A stretch of 64,000 nucleotides of DNA from Astrocystis sublimbata (Eukaryota; Ascomycota; Sordariomycetes; Xylariales; Xylariaceae), in contig JAJNNY010000101.1 of the NCBI GenBank assembly GCA_022453515.1, forward strand, positions 1 through 64,000. Reading direction: 5' to 3'. Every line of letters begins with the position of its first letter. The first letter of the stretch is position 1. Made by a program: the position numbers and the translations under genes. Below the pieces are notes generated by a model that was not told where the DNA came from, did not search any database, and saw only the letters and a list, made by a program, of their open reading frames with translations. Below, one piece after another: positions 41,941 through 52,989 of this stretch.

Positions 41941-43209
41941 TTAGCCATATCCTGGAGGCTGGAGGGATGCACCCAGAGTGTAAGTCGTAGACCGGAAGTA
42001 GTCGGCCATCCTCCCCATGATGATTGGGTTCGCCATGACCTGGGGATGACAAGGGGGTTCTTGGTGAGGAGGGGGACAGTCCCAGTCCTCCTCATCGTAG
42101 CACTCGAAGTCAGGCTTCGTGATGGGTGTGTCGTAACCTGACATTGACGCCACTGAGCTCATGCCGAATGACACAGCTGAATCGCGAACGCTGCTGTAGC
42201 CATGGCTTCGGCAACTGCACTCTGGGGGCTCGATGTACCGCACCTCCGGTTCTGGCGCGGGCTCCGGATCCGTTTGCATACTGCTGTCTACGTAGCGGGA
42301 TTTCGTAGGAATTATAGGCAGTATTGGTGACCGTGCCGCAGGTGATCGTACTACTGGCGATCGTCGTGCTTGTCTCATGTTGTTCTGTACTTGTCGCGGC
42401 GTGCGACCGGGATCGCTCGGCGCATTGTCTCGAGGACTGAAAGTAGCGTTAGGTTTCGGGGTAGGTTGCTCTTTCAACACCTCGAGTTCGCGCTGGTAGA
42501 AAGTGGTGTCGATGCTCCGTGGGCGGCTCTGCGATAACCGTTTTGCGCGAACGGCGACAGGGACCAATAGACTAAGTCGAGGCTTGTCTACTGAAGGTGT
42601 GCGGCTGTGGCTGAACAGAGGTTTCAATTCTTTCCCTGTTATCGTGTTTTCTCTCGGGAGTGTTGCTGGAAGTGTGCTGGATCGCGGACGCTCTGAGTTC
42701 TGCTCGTAGTACTCCCTGCCTCTGCTTAGGCGTCGCTGGCTGGTAGTGGTGACGGCAGACTGGTTGCCATCGTTGAAGGTAGTTGAGCGTCGAACCAGCG
42801 CTGGTTGGTTGGCATTGGCGTCGTATATTGTGGAGGCTCGGCGGAGCTGCTTTATTGGGAGAGGGCTGTCATTCCTGATTTCTCCATTTTTGTCTGAAGC
42901 GTAGAATCCGTCGTCGCTCAGCAGTATGACCTGTAATGACTGGAAATCTCTGGTTTTGCCATCTGTCGGGAACAGCCACTCATGCAGTTGTGCTGGAAGT
43001 CCGTATGAACCTACAGAGCTAGGTGTTAGCCCAGCAACACATGACCTGACCTCCTGAGAAAAAAACTTACGTTGCTTGTATTCCCCCGATGTGTTCTTCC
43101 AGCACATATAATGCGTCCCTGATGTGCCCAGAGCCGTCACGACGAGCTCTGCGATATCCTCTTCTTCGCCGCCGCCATTGGTAGTAGTGTTGAGAGATTC
43201 TTTAAGCAT
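41941..43209 (-). CDS. Conserved fungal protein of unknown function, Ser/Arg/Pro-rich C-terminus
   Basis: Two exons: 43209-43071 and 43010-41941, with a 60-bp intron (GTAAGT donor, GCTAAC branch, CTGTAG acceptor); 402 residues from Met at 43209. The folded N-terminus (LVVTALGTSGTHYMCWKN, EYKQR then SYGLPAQLHEWLF) is the recognisable part and is widespread in Pezizomycotina. The rest is disordered: Ser/Arg/Pro-rich with possible phosphorylation sites, ending in an acidic-aromatic segment (ECYDEEDWDCPPPHQEPP). The intron length is a multiple of three and open, so retention would insert 20 residues. An upstream in-frame Met at 43281 is possible, but its 24 extra residues look less conserved. No function known. 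Confidence 0.75.
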   Translation of the reverse strand: MLKESLNTTTNGGGEEEDIAELVVTALGTSGTHYMCWKNTSGEYKQRKFFSQEVRSCVAGLTPSSVGSYGLPAQLHEWLFPTDGKTRDFQSLQVILLSDDGFYASDKNGEIRNDSPLPIKQLRRASTIYDANANQPALVRRSTTFNDGNQSAVTTTSQRRLSRGREYYEQNSERPRSSTLPATLPRENTITGKELKPLFSHSRTPSVDKPRLSLLVPVAVRAKRLSQSRPRSIDTTFYQRELEVLKEQPTPKPNATFSPRDNAPSDPGRTPRQVQNNMRQARRSPVVRSPAARSPILPIIPTKSRYVDSSMQTDPEPAPEPEVRYIEPPECSCRSHGYSSVRDSAVSFGMSSVASMSGYDTPITKPDFECYDEEDWDCPPPHQEPPCHPQVMANPIIMGRMADYFRSTTYTLGASLQPPGYG

Positions 43210-43885
43210 TTTGGTATTGGTGAATTGGTCGGCGTTACACGCACATCGGGCTTTACTTTCAAAGCAAGAATGACATAGCAAAAATGCAACCTTACATCAA
43301 AAAGACAATCAATGAAGATCTCTGTATGCGCTACTGAAAAGTGCCGTAAAGTGCTTAAAGTCAAAAGCTGGCGCGGTCGGCTCCGATAAGAAACCCGGTC
43401 GCCATGTTATGTATTCCCGCATTAATAAGTGGGCGTCCCAAGGAGGTTGACATGAAACACCCCAGAAGGTGGACAACAGCTCATATCAGCCCAGTTCCCA
43501 TGCAGCAAGCGTTTCCTCAAGACTCGAGACACCCCATGAAACCTTACCCCTTGGACGCGTTCTAGAAAAGTGATAATCACCTCCCATTTCAGCCGTTATC
43601 AGCTGACCAGTAGAGAGTGTATACGTGTCGGCCTTACTTTATTACGAACATCACGCCTTTTGCAGGAGCATGCGCCACGATAGACAGGAGTGGCATGCGA
43701 CCGTGTTCACACGAACCTTGGACCTATCTATATATGTATCTACGCGCAATGACTCGAGATACCGCGCCTGGAATCGGATGCAGACTGGTGGATCGGTGAC
43801 TCAATAGTTTCACGTTCGTGCAAATTTAGATTCCACTCATATGAATTAAGACTATAGTAAATCTTGCGTAATACACTATAGAATA
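43210..43885. other. Intergenic region between two minus-strand conserved genes
   Basis: No gene supported; carries the promoter of the gene to its left and the 3' end of the gene to its right. Confidence 0.5.
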
Positions 43886-45032
43886 TCAAACAGACGTGGG
43901 GTTGGCCGCATCGTCTGCAGAGGATTTCTTGTCCTGGGCATCTTGGTTATCCTGAGTGGCTACATCGGACAAACCATCGATATCGACAGTTGTCGCAGTG
44001 ACTGAGGCTACCTCAGTAGCATCGTCATGTCTCCTATCAGATGACCAATATGAGAAATTGTCCGAGGCAGCGGTCGAGGGTGGTACCATCCTCGGCGTCC
44101 TCGGTGACAACATCATCGGTTGCCGACTAGTGACAGATGTCTTGAAATCCAGGCTCATTCTCTCAACACGCTCAGCCAGGCTCCGTCTGGCCGCATCACC
44201 TGATTGATTATTGTGATTTTCGTTAGACGTAGCTGACTGTTCGGGAATCTCCCCAGTGTTGAGAAATTCATTCTTTTCCTCTTCCTGCTTTGCGTACTCT
44301 GCCTTGTGTTGCACCATCATCGCATCCAATGTCCTGGCTTGGTTGGGGTCGGGCTCAGGTTTACGCTCCTTCTTCTCCCGTCGAGTCAGTTCGACTTCCA
44401 GCACTCTCGTACCCATGGGCACTTTGCCATACAATCCATTGTCATCGCGGTCGAAGTAAAGCGCCCATACTCCAGGATATGTTTCTACAGCTGCGAAACC
44501 CTCCCAGCCGTCCATCGTCATGCGCCGGTCCTGCCGAGTGCAATCGAAAGGTCCGGTGATATGTGGTTGTGCCTCTGTCCGGAGACCATATTTGACTTCA
44601 TACGTATTCTTGTCGACGTAGATCCAGTTTAGCACTGGAGGACCGTAGGAGATTGTGCTGACTAGTCCTTCATATTCAGTGTCGGGGTATGGCAGGAAAT
44701 AGCCCGAGAAAGGGTATCCGGTGTCTTCAGGTTCTGGGTCATCGTGTGACGGCGGAGGGGTAGTTGTGATCCATAGCTAGAAAACAAGGGTATTAGTCGT
44801 TGCAATTAGAAGACAAGATTTCTTCAAAGACTCCTACCTTGCCGTCTTTGAGAACAACAAGCTTCCCATCAACGTCATGACTGCGGATTGACTGTTGCAC
44901 GCATGACACGACCAGATTACATCGGCGCGCGCGATGCTCTTCTTTCTTGTTTTGCGATTGACTCTGTCGAATCGACTCTTGGGTCCCGAGTAGCGCCGGG
45001 GCGATGGTCAACGCTAAAAGCATCGAAGTCAT
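43886..45032 (-). CDS. Conserved fungal hypothetical protein
   Basis: Two exons: 45032-44838 and 44776-43886, separated by a 61-bp intron (44777-44837); 361 residues. The N-terminus is MTSMLLALTIAPALLGT, a possible short hydrophobic start, followed by a basic stretch. The central folded region is the most distinctive: SYGPPVLNWIYVDKNTYEVKYG, TRQDRRMTMDGWEGF, YPGVWALYFDRDDNGL, VLEVELTRRE. The C-terminal third is disordered, Ser/Asp/Gln-rich. The central region is conserved among filamentous ascomycetes but I know of no assigned function. Same strand and about 0.7 kb from the previous conserved gene. Confidence 0.75.
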
Positions 45033-46097
45033 GGTTGCTTATTTTGGGAAGTTTGCTCTATAGTTTTCCCTCGGCAATGATCCTTCGGCACTGTTTGAAC
45101 TTCGCGCTCGCAAAAGAAAATTTACCAAAAATGTCGTCGCTGGTTTGTTGCTACGGGCAAGAATTGTTTTGCGTAGAACTCTCGATTGACATGAAAATTT
45201 GCAATATTTTGGTTGGCTGCAAAGTCGCCACATCACATCATGAGAATGGCATAAGTACCCGGTCAATACTATAGGTTTCGAGGGTATAGGCTAGGTACGG
45301 TACCAAAACACTAAGCAATGTTTCAATGCCAAGGCCTTCGATGGCAGATGGTATTCAGGCCTCGTCCTGGCTTTCCATGCAAGGGGCTGCTTCAGCTCCT
45401 GCACAGTACTGTAGGTTGGCGAGGGTTGGGATGGAGGTTGGTTCTGGAGTTCTCGACTTTCCCGCAGCGTGCTTAAGCGATCTAGCAGTGCACGCGATAA
45501 TCTCCGACGGATCATGCCATCGCAGTTCTCTCAGGTCAAAAACTGGGGCCCAGACCGGGGGCGGCAACAGCGCGACAAGGATCACAGGACCCTTAGTGTT
45601 TGAGGCTGGCACGCTTTGATCTATAACGCCAAGGAATGTGCCAACATGAAGATCGGTGCTGACGAGGACGCCCCTGATAGTCTGCATTCAGCAGCTTCGC
45701 GCTGTGCAGATCGTCCCATATGTCGAACGAGTTTTGTAGAATTGGGACAAGAAGGATTGGGTTTTGCGTCGCGAAAGAGCTTCACGAGTGCAGCGGGGTC
45801 ATAACACAGATCTTATGGGGGGCTCGGAGGGGACGGTAATGTCGGGGTAAAGGCATTATTGAACACTCTTCCACGATATAAACATCGAGAAATCCCAAAG
45901 TTTCGAGAAAGAAAGAACCATCACCATCACCATCACCATCATCAATAACAATCTAACTACCTCAGCTAGTCTGATTCACTACAAAAAAAAGTCGCTGTGC
46001 GATCTTTCTACGACGGTGTTCATCTTTTAATTCTTAATCTTACTTGCATCCTACCACAAACATATTTCTCGAAACTCAACCCCTCCAAATCATCAAG
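45033..46097. other. Intergenic region with an ATC/ACC simple repeat
   Basis: Several ORFs of 70-110 codons overlap on both strands, none with domain character. A CACCAT-type repeat lies at about 45919-45944, in the likely 5' leader of the next gene, followed by a CT/AAAAAA-containing leader to 46097. Confidence 0.45.
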
Positions 46098-46496
46098 ATG
46101 TCTGCTCCTGCGTAAGTAGCAACCGCTCTCGGATTGTGCGGCGTGTCTTCTAACGTCCAACTTAGTCCTGCCGCTGCCCCCAAGACAAACGTCTACGACT
46201 CCGACTCCGACGGACAAGCCCGTGGCGGTCGTCGTGCCCAGAATTCCCTCCAGGCTCTTCCCCAGTTGCCCACTTCCGCTGGCCTTTCCCAGCCTGCTGG
46301 TAAGTCATCCCCCTAGTCTTGATTTTGGACCAGTCAAGTCTAACATTTGCTCACAGGTCAACTCCTGCGGGGTGCCACTGATGACAACGGCAACCAGAAG
46401 TCTGCTGCTCTTCTGGTCGGTATCAAGCTCGACTTGGAGGCCGAGGTCCACCTGACTGCTCGTGTCCGTGGTGACATCTGTGTTGGTCTGTACTAG
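46098..46496 (+). CDS. Conserved 95-residue fungal protein
   Basis: Three exons: 46098-46111, 46166-46299, 46357-46496, with introns of 54 and 57 bp (GTAAGT donors; TCTAAC branches). The first exon encodes only four codons and part of a fifth. The protein starts MSAPAPAAAPKTNVYDSDSD, has an Arg/Gln/Pro/Leu middle (GGRRAQNSLQALPQLPTSAG) and ends with an amphipathic conserved segment (SAALLVGIKLDLEAEVHLTA, RVRGDICVGLY). Small proteins of this design are common in Pezizomycotina and often strongly expressed; the codon use here is C-ending and strongly biased, which fits high expression. Function unknown. Confidence 0.8.
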
Positions 46497-46887
46497 ATAT
46501 GGAGGCGAACGAATAATAATGGATTGTACAATGCATTTCTACGGTTGGGAAAAAACAGGATTCTCAGGGTGGTTGCAAGCTAGATCCCATGGCTAGCCCT
46601 CTTATACCCCAGACTTGCGTCCAAGTAGAGGAGGAACGTCACACCCGCTCATCGGCGGCGCATTTGAATTGAAACATTTCAGTCTGGAATTTGCCTTTTC
46701 GCTTTCGCTTTCGTGATTTGTGATTTGTAATGTTGCCAACACCGTCGTGAATCTATCGACGGCGTGCAGCTCCTATCCCAAAATCTAGTAGTGACTCTAC
46801 CGCGTACAACTTCCATGTCTGCAATTATTGAAAAATGGCTGTCTTGTTGTCAAAGACCCCTCACACTAGCCATGCTTAGTTTGGCTG

Positions 46888-48501
46888 TTACAGCTTTAGC
46901 ATAAGCCACTCGTCTGATCCAATCGCTCTGTCCTGCTGCATCCGGCCTAGTACGCCACGAATAGCACCCTGCATTTCGCTGCCGTTGTGCCACCTTTTGC
47001 CGCCCGAGTATGCTTCAATAAAGCCGTCCGGGCCGGACACACAGACAAGGTTGACCCCGGCACACGCTTTAGATGTTGCTGCACCCGCATTCAGCTTGCA
47101 GGTGCAAGCGCATGCCGGTTCTGACGAAGAAGAGCGCTCGGCATCGTTGTCGTCGGGCAGTGTTTCCACGGCTTTGGCCGAGTGCCACGTGCATTTCACA
47201 TCTATCTTGGAAGCAGGTGCAGCAGATGGTATTCTGGCGCGGATGGTGGAGGCAAGGGCGGTCTCGACGTTCTTTGCTTTGATAAAGGTCCCTTCGGCAT
47301 CGACAAAATACGAAACATCGAAATGTGATGGATATCGTCGTTTCAGATCTCGGATTTGGAGAGCCAGCGACGACGCTGGCTCTCTGTTTGTTTCGTTTCG
47401 CTTATCGTGTGTGGATGTGTCAGAACTACTGCCTTTTGTGCCCCAGAACCGAAACCAGTTGTTTGATTCGCTGCTAGTAGAAAGGGTCTGTTCTCGACCA
47501 AGTGCATCAATGCCCCAGCGATTAGCCCACAGTATCGATATGTGTGGTCGACTTCCCTCAATCTTGTCGGAGTTGCAGTGGTCCAGAAGTTTATGCGCAA
47601 TCTGCAGCGCTGGGGCGATACCGGTTCCACCAGCCAGGAACACAACGCCTCTCTCATCGCTGGCATTATGGGCCTCGGAGCGAGTATTGTCGTAGCTGCG
47701 GTCGCCCAACCGGCGGGGGATGTCAAAGCCAAGATGCGGGCCACGCAGCCAGACAACATCGCCTACTCGCTGCCTTGAAAGGTAGTTTGACATTTCGCCA
47801 CCTTCCATTTTGCGAATCAGAAGACGAAGGTTTGACTGCTCTTCTTGCTCATCATAACTCTCGCCCAAAGGCTCCGGTGGTTTCGTCAAAGGAGGTAAAG
47901 GTGTATAATGCCTTGCGATTTGCAATTGCGGCTGTTTGATCTCGACAGACCAAAGGCCATGGCGCCATGCCTGTTGAACACGAGTCGATAGAAAGCCTAT
48001 CGGCTCACCCTCTGCTTGTGCGGAATCAAGCTCTTCGTGATCTACCCAAGAGCTAGGGCGAAGGGTAATGATAAATGCTGTAGGCGACACCTCTTCCCGT
48101 TGCGTGATTGTGAAGGCACTGAAGGTCGTTGTGTTTATCACATCATCGTCGACAAAGACAGACTGTCGTCGGTACAGATAAGTTGCTCCGGCTGAGCCAG
48201 CAAATATCAGTGCTATAAGTGCCCATCGTGGGCCTTGAGACGGCCCATCTTGGACTTTGTCGAGAGTAGATGGCTTGCTAGGGGATGAAGATGGTGTTGT
48301 CTCGTCCTGGGCCCTTGAGCCGCTGTATGAACGACTCAGTGTTTGGCTTATATGTAACCGTCTAAAAAGTACAATTTTATCGTCATGAGGACGGGAAATA
48401 GAAATAAAAGCCCTGAAAGTCGGCGAAGGCCTTCGACATCGGCCAAGCCATCTCATTGCATTGCTGGGCATTGAGATTTGGTTTGAAAGGCAGGGGCACA
48501 A
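46888..48501 (-). CDS. CYC2: Mitochondrial FAD/NAD(P)H oxidoreductase, CYC2-like
   Basis: Single exon, 537 residues. The N-terminus is basic and Ser-rich (a mitochondrial targeting sequence), followed by one membrane segment at about 92-110 (RWALIALIFAGSAGATYLY). The ferredoxin-reductase-type module then shows the FAD motif RHYTP (197-201), GGEMSNYL (234-241), GPHLGFD and the NAD(P)-binding GGTGIAP (291-297), ending near VCVSGPDGF. In yeast Cyc2 this module faces the intermembrane space and keeps haem or apocytochrome reduced for cytochrome c maturation. Orthology is inferred from architecture. A Cys-rich insertion (CACTCKLNAGAATSKAC) before the last motif is unusual and may be lineage-specific. 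The second Met (residue 11) is an alternative start. Confidence 0.75.
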   Translation of the reverse strand: MCPCLSNQISMPSNAMRWLGRCRRPSPTFRAFISISRPHDDKIVLFRRLHISQTLSRSYSGSRAQDETTPSSSPSKPSTLDKVQDGPSQGPRWALIALIFAGSAGATYLYRRQSVFVDDDVINTTTFSAFTITQREEVSPTAFIITLRPSSWVDHEELDSAQAEGEPIGFLSTRVQQAWRHGLWSVEIKQPQLQIARHYTPLPPLTKPPEPLGESYDEQEEQSNLRLLIRKMEGGEMSNYLSRQRVGDVVWLRGPHLGFDIPRRLGDRSYDNTRSEAHNASDERGVVFLAGGTGIAPALQIAHKLLDHCNSDKIEGSRPHISILWANRWGIDALGREQTLSTSSESNNWFRFWGTKGSSSDTSTHDKRNETNREPASSLALQIRDLKRRYPSHFDVSYFVDAEGTFIKAKNVETALASTIRARIPSAAPASKIDVKCTWHSAKAVETLPDDNDAERSSSSEPACACTCKLNAGAATSKACAGVNLVCVSGPDGFIEAYSGGKRWHNGSEMQGAIRGVLGRMQQDRAIGSDEWLMLKL

Positions 48502-48808
48502 GCTGATTCGTCAAGAAAACTGAATGTACAAGAGCAAGAGGCTTTGGGCTGCCAAGGCCGTCCCCAGCTGCCGACAAGATTCAGCAGCTGGGAGTGGTGA
48601 ATCAGAGGGCCAACCTAGGGCTTTCCTAAGTAGGTACCTAGCTAGATAAGGAAGCTTCCAGCCGAACCATTCTCGGCCTTAAGACGTCATTGCTCGGAGC
48701 TATAATGCTCAATAGACATGTTCATAAATGTGGTGATTCTGTGACTCGTCGACTTGATCAACTTTTGCGAAAATTCCCTCTTTTTCTTCAGAATCTGACT
48801 CACTTATA

Positions 48809-49996
48809 ATGTCATTGCTACCATTAGCCCGCGCCGTCACTGTTCGAAGCGCTCGATCTGCGCGACCGCAATTCTTCGCTGCTGCGCCAGCGCATCCTAG
48901 ATTTCTAAATACTGTCCCGCGATGTCCGTCTCCAACATGCGAATGCGCCGATACCCCGGAAATGCCAGAAGGCCTCCAACTAGACTATGAGGGCAAGCTA
49001 AACGGCTTGATATCTACCTATGCCGAACAGGTACTCATTTGCACCGGCCGGAATGACTGGTCATCGCGCATCGAGGAGGACAACAGCGGCGATAACCTCG
49101 CTGCCGACCTGAAAGAACTGATCGGCCGTGGCGGCATCTACAGTGACGTGAGTCTGCTATCCGAATGAATAAAAGAAAGAAAGAAAGACATGCGCCTAGA
49201 TGGTCCGATCGTAGTCATCCTGGGATCTGGCTGCAGTGCCGGTTAGAGTAGAATAGCTGACGGTAAGTGCATTTCCGAGCAGCCTTTCCACAACATCTCT
49301 GTCCTCAATTCATCCTTTCCATCCTCGATATCCCGACGACCTAAGGTGCAAACAACATCTGCGTACCTGCTCCCGAGTTTTAAATACGTACCTTTCCTCC
49401 CCAGAGTGTCTTTCGATTCCGTCGAAGCATTCGTAAGGGGCTATCTACTGCCGGAAAAGCTACATCCCATGAACGATGGCCTACCTCAGATACACAAAGA
49501 CAGGCTATTAAGAAATGAAGCCTACCAGCACCTGCTGTCTGGTGTGCGCGACGTAGACGACGTGCTAGTTCTTATATGCGGACACGGCGGCCGAGATATG
49601 CGCTGTGGAGTGATGGGCCCTGTGCTGCAGGCCGAGTTCGAGACGCAGCTGCCAAATGCTGGGATACAGGTTTCCCACGGCCCGCTAATCCATGAAGGCG
49701 TCTCCGCGCCAGCTCTGCCTGGCACAGGGGGTGAAGAACTGCCGACGGCGCGGGTAGGCATGATTAGCCATATCGGCGGACACAAGTTCGCTGGCAACAT
49801 CATCATTTATCTACCGCCGAACACGAAGAATAATGCTGGCAACCCGCACCCACTGGCTGGTCAAGGCGTCTGGTATGGCAGGATTGAACCTCGGCATGTT
49901 GAGGGTGTCATTGAAGAAACTATCGTCAAGGGTAACATCATCACAGACCATTTCAGAGGTGCAATCAAACAGAATGGCGAGATTGTTCGGCTATAA
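48809..49996 (+). CDS. AIM32: AIM32-like mitochondrial thioredoxin-like [2Fe-2S] protein
   Basis: Two exons: 48809-49147 and 49283-49996, with a 135-bp phase-0 intron; 350 residues. N-terminal Arg/Ala/Ser-rich mitochondrial presequence; then CPSPTCECADTPEMPEGLQL and VLICTGRNDW of the sucrase/ferredoxin-like fold. The second exon carries AYLLPSFKYVPF, VLICGHGGRDMRCG with the Cys pair, and the C-terminal HIGGHKFAGNIIIYLP with two His. These Cys and His residues bind the cluster in this family. Yeast Aim32 is a mitochondrial matrix/intermembrane protein linked to redox and import quality control. The acceptor (GAGCAG) was chosen because it keeps the frame and restores the conserved NSSFP segment. 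No lesion. Confidence 0.85.
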
Positions 49997-51271
49997 GTAC
50001 CATGGTAGATTGTGAGTATCATCTGCTTTAGTCATCACCATGTGTGGTTGTACCTCTTCTTAAATGATGATAGCCAGACTTATGTCCAGTCTTCAAGGTT
50101 GTCCGGTCTTGTGCCCAGTCTCTTCGTCTCTACCTGCAATCAGTGCCACATGGACTCCCAGTCCCGTCAGTCTGATTCAGACTGCCTACCTTGGTCCATG
50201 CTCGGGGCCTACCACACGAGTCAGGTAATACGAAATTCGTTGCGTAGACTGGGGAAATGTGGGGGTTTAAGGCTGAAGGTCCTCCCATTGCAGCTAGTAG
50301 ATCTCGCAAGTTCGCAAGATGTAACAGTTGCTCACTGCTTATACGATTGTTGCCCCCTCCTTACATCTTCAATTGTCGTCTATCTTACATTATACGATAG
50401 CCCTAAGAATAACATTGCATGAAGATAGGCTTGAGATTGGCCGGCGTCCTGTACCTCAGGCTATCCGTGGTTTCCAATTCTCGGTTGCTTTGACCCATCG
50501 AAATTTTGCCGATCTCTTCAATTTTGTTCATGATTCAACTACAGAAAGATCCTCATTCCGAATATTCTCTCTCGCCATCCATTGCATCATGAAACGAGAA
50601 GCTCCGGTGATGTCAGTGGAAAAGGAGCTACACAGCCCTACGACTTTTATTCCTTTGTAGGACCTGTTAGTCAGATCATTGGGGGTGGCATAGATTCTTC
50701 AGGGTAGTGTTTCCGGTCAGAAGTCCCACCTCAGCATTGCCGGCCGGCACTTATCATCATCGCGCTGAGAGCCCACTCAACTAGCCGCCAGAACTTGGTG
50801 TTAGTGACTCCATGTATGAGAGATTTTGCTGTCTTAAATGCGCCGTATAATATATCATGGATGCCAAATATAAATATTGCAGCTCGCAGTTGAATATGAT
50901 CTCATATGCTCATTTGCCTCTTTGAAAACAGTTGGAAATGAGTGGAGCACAAAGGGAAAAGAAAGGTCAGGCAGCAGTTTACTGCGCCGCCTTGGCGCTT
51001 CTAGCGCCTGCTCAGGGGCTTTTAGTCTGTTAATGCTACACGCCAGACCTTCGTATGTACACTAACTAATACCAAGTAAGCCCAGCCTCAATTGGGTCTC
51101 GAACAATGATTGGTCTTATAATTAGAATATGGGGTGAATGTTAAGATGAGCGTCACGATCTATCAGCATATATATCTCACGACATGGCCTCAACTGAGTG
51201 ACGTGTGAGATTCCGACCGCCATCACTATTCCATCTTGTGTCATTCATTTACAATAGTATCACCCCCCAAG
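49997..51271. other. Intergenic region with no supported gene
   Basis: 1.3 kb. Short ORFs on both strands (for example 50012-50422) lack domain character. The last 200 bp should hold the GH76 promoter. Confidence 0.45.
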
Positions 51272-52989
51272 ATGGCTAGATTTTCTTCTTTGTCTCTCAA
51301 TCAGCTCTTGCTGTCCGCCACCAGCGTCGCCGCTGCCGGGCTAACAGTAGATGTGAATGATGCAGGTTAGTCTACGCGTCTGCTCCTAGGCCTATCCCCC
51401 ATCTGATAGAGCAACAAGCTAACAGATTTACCAGCCTCAATCAAGAAAGCTGCGAGCGTTGTCGCCGAGGACCTCATGAGCTTCTATACTGGCGAAATTC
51501 CAGGCATCCTTCCCGGGCCCCCGCCCGATGGCGACTACTACTGGTGGACGGGCGGTGCTCTGTGGGCCACGATGCTGGACTACAGGATCCGCACCGGCGA
51601 CGACCAGTACGACGATAAGATTCGCGAGGGGATCTCGTGGCAGACTGGTGACAAGAACGACTTCTTACCAGCCAATTGGACTGCCTCGGAAGGCAACGAC
51701 GACCAGGCTATCTGGGCCATGACTGCCCTGCTCGCAGGGGAGACAGGGTTCGAGAAGTCGAAAAGCAAGGATGCCGTTGAATGGCCAACCCTGGCGCAAA
51801 CCGTTTTCGAGCAGCAGTCTGAGCGCCGTGTCGAGAACGGATCGTGCGCGGACGCGCTGAGGTGGCAGATATTCCCAACCAACACCGGCTACAATTACGT
51901 TCAGAGTAAGCAACCGCTTCCATCATCAACCAACAGTCGGATTGCTACAGTGAGGCGAAAGAGCAAAAAGAAAGAAGAAAAAGAAGAAAAAAGGAAAGTG
52001 AATGACATACTTACTGATCGAATTGCCAGCTCTCGCGAACGTAGCTAATGCAAACATCGGCGCTCGTCTGAGTCTGCTAGACCGCGACAACAAGACCTTG
52101 ACGAAGTCAGTGGAGGATACGTTCAAGTTTCTGCAAGATGTCAAGCTCATCGACTCCAAATTCAACGTATACGACGGCGTCCAGCTCATGGAATGCAACA
52201 GCGCAGGTGGTAGGTTTGCTCGCTTTTAATACCCTCCTTCCCATATCTAAAAAAAAAAAAGCATTGTTGCAAGACTGTATAATCGAGGTACTAACTCCAT
52301 CAGTCAACAAGATCCAATCTTCCTACACTGCCGGGCTTGCCATCGAAGCTGCCGCAGTGCTGCACAACGTCACAGATGTCGAGAAGTGGAAGGATCTCAC
52401 CGACGGTCTCGTCAAGAACACCATCGACGTCTTCTTCCCCAACGGCATCGCAACAGAGGTCGCCTGCGAGCCTTCTAAGTGCACCACAGACTTCACGTTC
52501 TACAAGTCGGTTCTCCTCAGGAGCTTGGCATCCACGACAGTGGTGGCACCATGGACCGCGGACGTCATCAACCCGGTTCTGAAGAGCAGCGCCAAGGCTG
52601 CGGCCGAGAGCTGCACCGGAGGTAAAAATGGCCGCCTGTGTGGACTTGTTTGGGATGGCAAGGATGACAAGAAGACGGGGGCAGGACAACAGGTACGATC
52701 TCTCTCCCCCGGTTATCAAATTTCCATCTTTGATCAGATGGAAGCATGCTCGCCGGATTGATTACTAACTTCATCGCAGATGAGTGTCCTCAGCTCGCTC
52801 CTCGCCCTCTTGCCCGCGGAAGCCAAGTCTACTGGCACCGGCGGTTCCAACAACGGATCATCTTCCACCAATGACCCTTCAGGGACATCCTCCCCTACCC
52901 CTACTCCTACTGACAATGCGGGTGCCTCTGTAGGCGTGAGCGTCGCGCTCCTCGGCAGTGTAATGCTCACGGGCTTCATGCTTAACTAA
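51272..52989 (+). CDS. GPI-anchored mannan endo-1,6-alpha-mannosidase (GH76, DCW1/DFG5 family)
   Basis: Five exons in phase: 51272-51365, 51426-51905, 52030-52209, 52304-52692, 52780-52989; 450 residues, normal for the family. Signal peptide MARFSSLSLNQLLLSATSVA. The catalytic domain shows DLMSFYTGEIPGILPGPPPD, YYWWTGGALW, and the acidic pair in SEGNDDQAIWAM (about residue 120). Later blocks include NIGARLSLL and KIQSSYTAGLAIEAAAVLHN. A Ser/Thr/Pro/Gly-rich stalk and a hydrophobic end (VGVSVALLGSVMLTGFMLN) form a GPI signal. Dcw1/Dfg5 enzymes help link GPI mannoproteins to wall glucan. Intron 3 has a perfect TACTAAC branch site. The intron 2 acceptor (GCCAG at 52025-52029) is the least certain. 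No lesion. Confidence 0.9.

Noticed and set aside
45290..45804. Overlapping ORFs of 60-110 codons on both strands
   Set aside because: No motif, no splice continuity, both strands equally open.
46985..47695. 236-codon plus-strand ORF opposite CYC2
   Set aside because: Shadow of the CYC2-like gene; the minus-strand frame has all the conserved motifs.
50012..50660. ORFs of 110-136 codons downstream of AIM32
   Set aside because: Overlapping frames with no domain character; probably 3' untranslated or intergenic DNA.
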